Assembly: GCA_035653295.1 (NCBI GenBank)
Contig: DASRCB010000169.1
Location: forward strand, 1-5,081
Length of the DNA: 5,081 nucleotides
Source of the DNA: DASRCB01 sp035653295
GTDB taxonomy: Bacteria; Acidobacteriota; Terriglobia; Bryobacterales; Bryobacteraceae
Direction of reading: 5' to 3'
In this document: positions 1 to 5,081 of the stretch, in pieces
How the letters are laid out: the number at the start of each line of letters is the position of its first letter
How positions within the stretch are numbered: the first letter of the stretch is position 1
The notes under the pieces: model-generated
The model's input: only the letters and a program-made list of their open reading frames with translations
Databases searched by the model: none
Told to the model about the DNA's origin: nothing
Program-made: the position numbers and the translations under genes

Positions 1-1
1 G

Positions 2-1837
2 CAGGGCGATAACCAGACCGGGCCGCCGGGCGCGCTGCTTCCTGTGCCATTGCAGGTGCGGCTTCTGGATGCCGGAGGCGCGCCGGTTGCCGGCGCGACA
101 GTCACGTTCCAGGCGGCGCCGGGCGCGGCGGTTTCGACGGCATCGGCGGTGACCGATCGCTCGGGCTATGCCAGCACGGCGGTGCGGCTGCCGCCGGTGG
201 AGGGCACGACCGCCGTTACCGCGACCGCGTCGGGCATTGCGCAGGCGCCGGTGACGTTCTATCTGCGCGCGGCGGCCTCGACGCTCACCAGCTTCCCGAA
301 CTGGATCATGGCGGGCAGTACGCCGCTCGGCAGCGGCGCGGCGACCATCGGGCAGAAGGGCGCGCTGCTCACCGCGGTGGCGTCCATCCTGCGCTACCGC
401 CAGAACCGCGGCGAGCTGCGCGCGCCCAATGGGCAGGTAGACCCGGGGACGCTGAACAGCTATCTGACGTCGTATTGCACGGTCGATGTAAACGGCAACC
501 AGCTTTGCGATGGGTATCTCACGGGGTCGCAGAGCGGCGAGCAGATCGTGAACCTGTGGCGCGCGGCGGATTTCACGGGCGGAGTGGATGTGGTGGCAGT
601 ATCGCCGCCCGCCGTGCCCGCGATCGCCGATCTCCTCGCGCAGGGCGAACCGGCGCTAGTTTCCCTCGCTCTCTCGCAGAACGGCGCTCCGGCGGGCGGA
701 CATTTCGTGGTGGCGATTGGCGTTGCCGCCGATGGATCGATCGTCATTCAAGATCCGAACCCATTCTTCGCGCGCACGAACCTGAACGATTACCTGAACG
801 GCTTCAGCGCGGGCGGCGCGAACTGGAAAGCGTCGATCGCGGGAGTCGTGCGGTTCGCGCTGCGGGCGCCTTCCGCGACGCGCTTCCTCACCGGCGCGCT
901 CTCGCAGCCGCCGGCGCTGATGAGCGCGCTGGCGCTCGATGTGCAATCCGCGGCCGGGGCGTGCGGTGTGCCCGTGGATCTTTGGGACACCATCGATTCC
1001 AGCGGCAATCCGCCGGCGGGCGGCGCGGCAGTTTCACGGCTCGATCTCTGCGACGGCCTTCAGCCCGCGTACCAGATCTCGGTCGGTGCGGCGCAGCCGT
1101 TCCATGCGTTTTTGACCGATCTCGCGACCGCCGGGCAGCGCTTCGATCTCTCCGGCAGCGCCCCCGCGACCTATGCGGCCACGCGCAGCCAGTCGAACCT
1201 GACGGTCGCGCCGCAGGCGGCGAGCTTCGCCGCCGACGGGATCGTCAATGGCGCGACGTTCAGCCCTGGAATCGCGCCCGGCGGCGTGGTGACGATCTTC
1301 GGGACGGGCCTGGCCGGACCGGCAACGGCCACCACCCTGGATTTCGATGGCACGCCGGCGACGGTGCTGCTGGCATCGCCATTTCAGGTCAACGCAGTGG
1401 TGCCGCCCGGGATATCCCCGGGTAACCACACCGTGCACGTGGTGTCCGCATTCGGCGCGGCGCAGCAGACGGTAGCGGTAGCCGCGGCCGCGCCGGCGAT
1501 TTTCCAGGTCGGGACGCTCGGGGCGGTCACGAATCAGGACGGCGCCCTCAACAGCCCGTCGAACCCGTTGCCGCGCGGCCAAACGCTGGTCATTTACTGC
1601 ACGGGCCTGGGAGTGACGGCGTCACAGGGACAGTTGCAATCCGTAGTAACTCCGGTAAGTGTAGTACTAAACGGCCAGACGCTGAAGCCGTCGTTTGCGG
1701 GCCAGACCCCAGGACTTCCCGGACTGTATCAGGTAAACGTGGTGGTTCCAGCTAACACCCCGCCGGGCCTTGGAGGTACCTTGGCGCTCCAGCAGGGCGG
1801 ATTGACGAGTAATGTGGTGAACGTCGCGGTGCAATGA
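2..1837 (+). CDS. Secreted multidomain protein, 5'-truncated: Ig-like repeat, C39-peptidase-like domain, TIGR03437 C-terminal domain
   Basis: The frame is open from base 2 to the TGA at 1835-1837. The GTG at 44 is probably not the start: the codons before it encode a GDNQTGPPGALLPVPLQV-type stretch typical of the junction before a Big_1 (invasin-like) Ig domain, so the gene begins upstream of the window. Domains, numbered from the GTG codon at 44: Ig-like repeat about 1-78 (DAGGAPVAGATVTF, then TDRSGYAST); C39-peptidase-like domain about 100-272, with GQKGALLTA where the catalytic Cys is expected, GGHFVVAIG (His at 701-703) and IQDPNP (Asp at 752-754); a beta-rich linker about 273-395 with two Cys; and TIGR03437 about 399-597, with IVNGATFSPG, VTIFGTGLAG, PFQVNAVVP and YQVNVVVP. 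The last domain family has no known function but is typical of Solibacter-type acidobacteria. The Ala at the Cys position suggests a binding or structural role rather than proteolysis (inference). No lipobox, membrane anchor or sorting signal is visible in this part. No clear intrinsic terminator follows. Confidence 0.93.
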   Translation, partial: QGDNQTGPPGALLPVPLQVRLLDAGGAPVAGATVTFQAAPGAAVSTASAVTDRSGYASTAVRLPPVEGTTAVTATASGIAQAPVTFYLRAAASTLTSFPNWIMAGSTPLGSGAATIGQKGALLTAVASILRYRQNRGELRAPNGQVDPGTLNSYLTSYCTVDVNGNQLCDGYLTGSQSGEQIVNLWRAADFTGGVDVVAVSPPAVPAIADLLAQGEPALVSLALSQNGAPAGGHFVVAIGVAADGSIVIQDPNPFFARTNLNDYLNGFSAGGANWKASIAGVVRFALRAPSATRFLTGALSQPPALMSALALDVQSAAGACGVPVDLWDTIDSSGNPPAGGAAVSRLDLCDGLQPAYQISVGAAQPFHAFLTDLATAGQRFDLSGSAPATYAATRSQSNLTVAPQAASFAADGIVNGATFSPGIAPGGVVTIFGTGLAGPATATTLDFDGTPATVLLASPFQVNAVVPPGISPGNHTVHVVSAFGAAQQTVAVAAAAPAIFQVGTLGAVTNQDGALNSPSNPLPRGQTLVIYCTGLGVTASQGQLQSVVTPVSVVLNGQTLKPSFAGQTPGLPGLYQVNVVVPANTPPGLGGTLALQQGGLTSNVVNVAVQ

Positions 1838-1867
1838 GAAAAAATGGGTCCGTTTGATGCGAAACCA

Positions 1868-1897
1868 TTGACTCTGAGAACCGTTCCGTGGTGTAAT
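1868..1897 (+). promoter_or_regulatory. Candidate sigma70-type promoter P1 with extended -10
   Basis: A TTGACT -35 element (1868-1873, 5 of 6 to consensus) is followed by an 18-base spacer and a TGTAAT -10 element (1892-1897, 5 of 6). A TG at 1889-1890 gives the extended -10 form TGnTGTAAT. Transcription would start near 1904 and leave a leader of about 360 nt before the ATG at 2266. The match is by eye to the general bacterial consensus. Acidobacterial promoters are less well characterised. Confidence 0.5.
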
Positions 1898-1970
1898 CGG
1901 CGCAGTTTCGAGGATCATGCACCGGGATGGCGCGCGAAGGCGCTTAGCCGCTGAAGGCAAAGAATTTCTC

Positions 1971-1999
1971 TTGACATGCGGCGGGCAATCAGTTATGTA
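1971..1999 (+). promoter_or_regulatory. Candidate sigma70-type promoter P2
   Basis: A perfect TTGACA -35 element (1971-1976) is followed by a 17-base spacer and a weak -10, TATGTA (1994-1999, 3 of 6), inside an AT-rich stretch that also contains TATATC at 1998-2003. Transcription would start near 2006, giving a leader of about 260 nt that keeps all the hairpins between 2043 and 2163. The -35 is convincing and the -10 is not. Confidence 0.4.
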
Positions 2000-2042
2000 T
2001 ATCTTTACCGCGTCCGGTTCATATCCGCAATTTTGTGTTCGT

Positions 2043-2228
2043 TTCCGGAGAAGCGCAGACGATAAAAATACAGAGAAATGCGCCCCCGGAACCAACTTCA
2101 GTGAGGCCCAACGGTCAGCTTGGTGACCGATGGATTTGAATAGCTCTCCGCCCGACACGGAGAAGTTCCCTAGGTTGTCTGAACGGTTTCAAGTTGTACG
2201 TTTGAGGCTCAGGTTGGAAGAGAACTTC
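2043..2228 (+). promoter_or_regulatory. Structured 5' leader of the 660-residue secreted protein gene (run of inverted repeats)
   Basis: Inverted repeats seen directly: (A) TTCCGG 2043-2048 with CCGGAA 2086-2091, continued inward by GCGC 2053-2056 with GCGC 2080-2083; (B) CGGTCA 2112-2117 with TGACCG 2124-2129, a perfect 6-bp stem with a 6-base loop; (C) TCTCCG 2145-2150 with CGGAGA 2158-2163, a perfect 6-bp stem with a 7-base loop; (D) GAAGTTC 2162-2168 with GAACTTC 2222-2228, 7 bp enclosing a weaker stem (2186-2192 with 2202-2208, including G-U pairs). C and D share bases 2162-2163. GGAGAAG occurs at 2047, 2159 and again as part of the Shine-Dalgarno sequence at 2256. None of this matches a riboswitch class I recognise. 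The pairing is observed; that it regulates the gene is inference. Confidence 0.45.
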
Positions 2229-2253
2229 GACCGATTCAATTACGCAAATTCAC

Positions 2254-2263
2254 AAGGAGAAGG
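2254..2263 (+). promoter_or_regulatory. Ribosome binding site of the 660-residue secreted protein
   Basis: AAGGAGAAGG lies just before the ATG at 2266, with the GGAG core six bases upstream. This is strong and fixes the start, which also places a complete signal peptide at the N-terminus. Confidence 0.88.
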
Positions 2264-2265
2264 AA

Positions 2266-4248
2266 ATGGTTAGTTTTCGCAAAAGTCTTCTTGCGTTGAC
2301 TGGCTTGGCCCTGTTTACGGGTCTGGCCAGCGCGCAGTCGACCGGCCCGGTGCTGCAATGCGTCGCGGTGGCGTCCGGGACGCCGCTGTTGCGCGCCGAA
2401 AGCATCACCGATCTGATCGGCGACATCACATTGAGCTGCACGGGCGGAACTCCGACCGCGATTGGCTCTGTAGTCCCGACCGCGAACATCACGGTTGCGC
2501 TGCAGACTAATTTGACGAGCCGGATTCTATCGAACGGTGGCTCGGAAGCCTTGCTGCTGATGAATGAGGCCGGCACAACAGCTTCTGGTCTGCCCCAGAC
2601 TGTTTGCACGAACACCGGCAACAACGCTTACAATTTCGGTGCTACGCCTGGCGGTTGCGGCCCGGCGTACAGCTCGACATTCACGAACAGCAGCAACGTT
2701 ACAGTGCCGGTGGCCTGCGCAACCAACGCCAGTCCCTGCCCGGCTGGCCTCGTCATCAACACGTTCCAGGCCGTCTCGACGGCAACCAATCAGGTGACGT
2801 TCCTGGGCGTGCCGGTGCTGGCTCCGGTCTCGGCCGGTACGGCAACGATTTACCGCATCACCAACATCCGCGCCAACGCGAGCGCCCTCAGCACGGGCGC
2901 GTTCCCGGGCACCACGCCGGTTCTGGCTTCGGTGTCGGTCAGCGGCAGCACGGCTCTGCCCATTTCGAACCCGGTGCAGACCACCGGCTTCGTGCAGAGC
3001 GGCCTCTCGACCCAGCTCCGCACTGCGAGCAACGGAACCCCTGGCACAATCTCCAGTCTGACCTTCCTGCAGTGCCAGTCAGTACCGAGTTCCGGCACAA
3101 GCCCGGTAGCCGGCACGACGTTACGCTACACGGAAGGTTTTGCGAGCGCGTTTAAGACCCGCGTGGCTGCGACCGCAACCACGACTGGCTTCACGGTTCC
3201 GCCTGTTCCGAACCAGAACGTACCGGCGACGATCTACAATTCTGAGTCCGGACTTTTGGTGGGCATCGGCGCTGGCGGCCCCACGGCTGGCTTGGCCGAC
3301 TTCGGCACACGCCTGCGCGCGGTGTTTAACAACATCCCGGCCGGCGTGAACATCTTCGTCACGACAACCAACTACTCGGCGTCTAACACGAACACGTTTA
3401 CCAACAACACAGCCGCTCCGGGCACCGTGCCGGTCGGCCCCGGCAGCACCAACAGCATCGCTGTCCTGGTCGCGAGTGAAACGGCTCCCGACTTCGGCAA
3501 CAGCGTCCCGGTGGTGAACTTCACCAACACGGCCAACGGCGGCAACATCACGCTGGCTCCGGTGACTCCGCTGGGCAACGGCAGCTTCGAAGCGGTTTGG
3601 GAAGTCGTTTCCAGCAACCCGAACGCCGTCGAAAACTTCGACTTCGGCGTCTTCTACCAGTTCACCTCGAACACCGCGGCGACTGGCGGAGGCACGCCGG
3701 CGATCGGAACCGGCACGGTCACGATGAGCTTCGCTCCGGTGAGCACGTCGATGGGTCCGTCCGGTTCGGCGCCGATTCCGCGCTTCGCGGCGACGGGCAG
3801 CCCGAACAACATCGTGACTATCTCGATCTGCCAGACGGCCCTGCTCTTCCCGTTCGTGACCAATGAGAACGGCTTTGAGACGGGCATCTCGATCGCGAAC
3901 ACGACCAGCGATCCGTTCGGCACTGCGGCTCAGTCCGGAACTTGCACCCTGACGTTCTACGGCGATAACGCGGTTGGGCCGACCAGCCCTGTCGCGCCGT
4001 GCACCACGGCAGGCGCTTGCGTCGGACCCGTCGCCAGCGGCAAGGTCTTCGCCAACACCCTGAGCAGCATCCTCGGCGGCTCGGCCTTCCAGGGCTACAT
4101 GTTCGCCGTCTGCAACTTCCAGGAAGCTCACGGCTTCGCGTTCATCAGCGACGCTCACGCGACCAACCTCGCGATGGGCTACCTCGCGCTGGTGGTCGGG
4201 CCGCCGAGCACGCCGCGCGGTCCTGGCGGCGAAGCTCTGGAAAACTAA
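2266..4248 (+). CDS. Secreted protein of unknown function, 660 residues, acidobacterial type
   Basis: The gene is complete, from the ATG at 2266 after a strong ribosome binding site to the TAA at 4246-4248. Residues 1-23 are a Sec signal peptide (basic FRK, then a hydrophobic core) with a likely signal peptidase I cut at ASA|QS (23/24). The mature chain is rich in Thr, Asn, Ser, Gly, Ala and Val, suggesting a beta-rich exported protein. It has 12 Cys (32, 58, 114, 131, 151, 158, 270, 522, 560, 579, 585, 616), compatible with disulfides, one Trp (445) and only three Lys. An N-terminal part around LIGDITLSCTGGTP and a C-terminal part, about 520-655, with NGFETGISIANT, FQGYMFAVCNFQ, AHGFAFISD and MGYLALVV look conserved; I recall similar hypothetical proteins in acidobacteria. 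The middle holds an Asn/Thr-rich low-complexity stretch at about 366-386. There is no lipobox, PEP-CTERM, LPXTG or transmembrane anchor at the C-terminus. Asn codons are mostly AAC and, with the strong ribosome binding site and terminator, suggest good expression (inference). Function unknown; a surface or matrix role is only a guess. Confidence 0.95.
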   Translation: MVSFRKSLLALTGLALFTGLASAQSTGPVLQCVAVASGTPLLRAESITDLIGDITLSCTGGTPTAIGSVVPTANITVALQTNLTSRILSNGGSEALLLMNEAGTTASGLPQTVCTNTGNNAYNFGATPGGCGPAYSSTFTNSSNVTVPVACATNASPCPAGLVINTFQAVSTATNQVTFLGVPVLAPVSAGTATIYRITNIRANASALSTGAFPGTTPVLASVSVSGSTALPISNPVQTTGFVQSGLSTQLRTASNGTPGTISSLTFLQCQSVPSSGTSPVAGTTLRYTEGFASAFKTRVAATATTTGFTVPPVPNQNVPATIYNSESGLLVGIGAGGPTAGLADFGTRLRAVFNNIPAGVNIFVTTTNYSASNTNTFTNNTAAPGTVPVGPGSTNSIAVLVASETAPDFGNSVPVVNFTNTANGGNITLAPVTPLGNGSFEAVWEVVSSNPNAVENFDFGVFYQFTSNTAATGGGTPAIGTGTVTMSFAPVSTSMGPSGSAPIPRFAATGSPNNIVTISICQTALLFPFVTNENGFETGISIANTTSDPFGTAAQSGTCTLTFYGDNAVGPTSPVAPCTTAGACVGPVASGKVFANTLSSILGGSAFQGYMFAVCNFQEAHGFAFISDAHATNLAMGYLALVVGPPSTPRGPGGEALEN

Positions 4249-4265
4249 CCCTGTATTTGTTTCGC

Positions 4266-4301
4266 AAAAGGAGGGAGGCTTCGGCCTCCCTCTTTTTTTT
4301 T
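4266..4301 (+). terminator. Strong intrinsic terminator with cUUCGg tetraloop
   Basis: GAGGGAGGC (4271-4279) pairs perfectly with GCCTCCCTC (4284-4292) around a TTCG loop closed by C-G, the very stable cUUCGg tetraloop. Nine Ts follow (4293-4301). AAAAG just upstream (4266-4270) can extend the stem into the T-run. It lies 17 bases after the stop of the 660-residue gene and ends that transcript. Confidence 0.96.
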
Positions 4302-4315
4302 GATTTCCCTTTTTG

Positions 4316-4342
4316 CGCAAGCCGGCAACGGCTTTGCGTTTT
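4316..4342 (+). terminator. Second terminator-like hairpin with GCAA tetraloop
   Basis: CGCAAGCCG (4316-4324) pairs with CGGCTTTGCG (4329-4338) around a GCAA (GNRA-type) loop, with a single unpaired T at 4335. Four Ts follow (4339-4342). It sits 14 bases after the T-run of the first terminator, so it may be a back-up terminator. The short T-run makes it weaker than the first. It could instead serve as an insulating structure upstream of the next gene. Confidence 0.6.
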
Positions 4343-4355
4343 AGTGATACACTAA
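4341..4355. promoter_or_regulatory. 15-bp dyad, candidate operator overlapping an extended -10
   Basis: TTAGTG (4341-4346) and CACTAA (4350-4355) are perfect inverted repeats separated by ATA, a size and symmetry typical of a site for a dimeric repressor. Within it, TGaTACACT (4345-4353) reads as an extended -10 element (TACACT, 4 of 6), with no good -35 at the right distance. If this is the promoter, transcription of the next gene would start near 4360 and a bound protein would block it. No other copy of the dyad was seen in the window. Which regulator might bind is unknown. Confidence 0.35.
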
Positions 4356-4402
4356 GGTTCCCCGCGTCCTAAAGCCAGTCCCTTGTGTTTACTCGTTGTT
4401 AG

Positions 4403-4409
4403 AGGAGGT
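4403..4409 (+). promoter_or_regulatory. Consensus Shine-Dalgarno deciding a TTG start
   Basis: AGGAGGT is a full match to the anti-Shine-Dalgarno sequence and lies eight bases before the TTG at 4418. This spacing, together with the signal peptide that follows, fixes the start. No ATG or GTG in this frame gives an equally complete N-terminus. Confidence 0.9.
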
Positions 4410-4417
4410 AAATCATC

Positions 4418-5081
4418 TTGAACAAATTGCAATCCCTATCCCTCGCGGTCTTCGGGGCGGCGTTCCTGGCGGCCGGAGTAGCCAGCGCACAGACGCCGGC
4501 AAATGTGATCGCATGGAACGGCAACGGCACGCTCCTGTGCGGGACGTGTATTGGCGCCGTGCAACTGACCGTATTGGTGACGGACGCCAATGGCAACCCG
4601 ATCCCGAACACCACGGTGAACTGGTCGATTCCCAGCGGGACTTTCGGCTCCCAGGTGCTGGAGCCGACGACGCAGACGGACGCCAACGGAATGTCGCAGG
4701 CCACATTTCTGGCCGGCACGGCGTTCGGTTTGCCAAATCTTCAGTCCTTCGCACAGACGACGATTACCGCCACAGCAGGCAGCGCCAGCACGAATTTTAC
4801 GGTGACACAGGCGATTCCGGATCAGACCGGACAAAACGTGTCGTCGGTTCAGGTGTACAGCGGGGCGGCTGTCCCCAGTCTGCAGCCGGCTCAGTCGATT
4901 TCGGTGGGAAATACCCTGCAGGGGCAGGCCGGTTCGACGGCCACCCTGCCGATCAAAATTCTGGTGCTGGGACTCAACGCGTCGCCTGTGCCCAACGTCG
5001 CGGTGAATCTTTTTAATTTGCAAACCGCTTCCACCGGTCCGGTCGTGCAGTGCGGCGGGCCCAACGCGATCAACGGCACGG
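4418..5081 (+). CDS. Secreted Ig-like (Big_1-type) domain protein, 3'-truncated by window end
   Basis: The frame is open from the TTG at 4418 to the window end: 221 residues visible, no stop. Residues 1-24 are a Sec signal peptide (MNKLQ, a hydrophobic Ala/Leu/Val core, cleavage at ASA|QT). Then comes WNGNGTLLCGTCIG with a CxxC pair (41, 44) and a Big_1/invasin-like Ig domain at about 47-130: VTDANGNPIPNTTVNW, then TQTDANGMSQATF and TITATAGSASTNFTV. A second beta-rich unit, about 150-221, begins with QPAQSISVGNTLQGQAG and PNVAVNLFN. The Ig module resembles the one at the visible start of the first gene (DAGGAPVAGATVTF, TDRSGYAST), so the two may be paralogues and this gene may go on to C39-like and TIGR03437 domains outside the window (inference). 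Ig-like modules of this kind usually act as extracellular spacers or adhesion units. The specific role is unknown. Confidence 0.92.
   Translation, partial: MNKLQSLSLAVFGAAFLAAGVASAQTPANVIAWNGNGTLLCGTCIGAVQLTVLVTDANGNPIPNTTVNWSIPSGTFGSQVLEPTTQTDANGMSQATFLAGTAFGLPNLQSFAQTTITATAGSASTNFTVTQAIPDQTGQNVSSVQVYSGAAVPSLQPAQSISVGNTLQGQAGSTATLPIKILVLGLNASPVPNVAVNLFNLQTASTGPVVQCGGPNAINGT

Larger units (their letters stand above)
1838..2265 (+). other. 428-base intergenic region, regulatory, no convincing gene
   Basis: This gap is clearly less GC-rich than the flanking genes. No hairpin with a T-run follows the stop of the upstream gene, so the end of that transcript is not defined by an intrinsic terminator here. 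Two promoter-like sequences lie in the first part (1868-1897 and 1971-1999). The region from 2043 to about 2228 is dense in inverted repeats, and the ribosome binding site of the next gene ends the gap. Short open frames exist on both strands but lack good ribosome binding sites and family features. The region is best read as promoter plus a long structured 5' leader. Confidence 0.7.

Noticed and set aside
475..1425. Plus-strand open frame of 316 codons inside gene 1
   Set aside because: The Arg-rich translation has no recognisable motifs and overlaps the Ig/C39/TIGR03437 frame, which has clear family motifs.
1844..1954. Plus-strand 36-codon frame (ATG at 1844) just after gene 1
   Set aside because: It has no real Shine-Dalgarno (only an A-rich stretch) and overlaps the P1 promoter. 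There is not enough to call a small gene.
1917..2126. Plus-strand 69-codon frame in the gap
   Set aside because: It has only a weak GAGG three bases before the ATG, no family resemblance, and overlaps the second promoter and the hairpins.
1667..2158. Minus-strand open frame of 163 codons covering the end of gene 1 and the gap
   Set aside because: It runs antisense to the conserved TIGR03437 end and then through the promoter and leader region, with no protein features or convincing ribosome binding site.
2043..2228. Known riboswitch in the gene 2 leader
   Set aside because: I looked for the hallmark sequences of the c-di-GMP (GEMM), glycine and cobalamin classes and did not find them. Only an unclassified structured leader is claimed.
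2266..4248. Many N-x-S/T sequons in gene 2 as a glycosylation signal
   Set aside because: The protein is simply rich in Asn, Thr and Ser, so sequons arise by composition. No bacterial acceptor motif of the stricter D/E-x-N-x-S/T type stands out.
4150..4248. C-terminal surface anchor (PEP-CTERM, LPXTG, beta-barrel end) in gene 2
   Set aside because: The C-terminus (RGPGGEALEN) has no hydrophobic helix, no sorting motif and no terminal aromatic residue.
3121..4320. Minus-strand open frame of 399 codons opposite gene 2
   Set aside because: It is Arg-rich with no domain, signal or ribosome binding site, and it runs across the strong terminator of gene 2. It is a shadow of GC-rich coding DNA.
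4396..5016. Plus-strand 206-codon frame overlapping gene 3
   Set aside because: Its start lies before the AGGAGGT, no ribosome binding site precedes it, and the product is Arg/Gly-rich without signal peptide or domain. The TTG frame at 4418 explains the region.

Overview
The window looks like chromosomal DNA of an acidobacterium, most likely of the Solibacter/Bryobacter group. The DNA is GC-rich, and the first gene ends in the C-terminal domain known as TIGR03437, the 'Solibacter uncharacterized C-terminal domain', which is strongly expanded in those bacteria. All three genes lie on the plus strand. The two whose N-terminus is visible carry Sec signal peptides. All three products are lysine-poor and appear rich in beta-strand, as expected for secreted or surface proteins. 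No tRNA, rRNA, CRISPR array, insertion sequence or phage gene is visible.

Layout. (1) Positions 2-1837: the 3' part of a multidomain secreted protein whose start lies before the window. It has a bacterial Ig-like (Big_1-type) repeat, a C39-peptidase-like domain in which the catalytic Cys position appears to be Ala, and a C-terminal TIGR03437 domain. (2) Positions 1838-2265: a 428-base gap with no convincing gene. It holds two candidate sigma70-type promoters and a run of inverted repeats that would form hairpins in a 260-360 nt 5' leader, then a strong ribosome binding site. (3) Positions 2266-4248: a complete 660-residue secreted protein of unknown function. It has a conserved-looking C-terminal domain, 12 cysteines and only three lysines. 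(4) Positions 4249-4417: a strong intrinsic terminator with a cUUCGg tetraloop, a second hairpin with a GCAA tetraloop, a 15-bp dyad overlapping a possible extended -10 promoter, and a consensus Shine-Dalgarno sequence. (5) Positions 4418-5081: the 5' part of another signal-peptide plus Ig-like protein. It starts at TTG and runs off the window end.

The genes look like separate transcription units rather than one operon: gene 2 has its own upstream promoters and a strong terminator, and gene 3 has its own upstream region. Genes 1 and 3 share the Ig-like type of domain and may be members of one paralogous family flanking gene 2; this cannot be settled because each is cut by a window edge. No known pathway can be assigned. 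The parts most worth following are the putatively inactive C39-like domain, the structured leader of gene 2, and gene 2 itself, a secreted protein with no recognised function.
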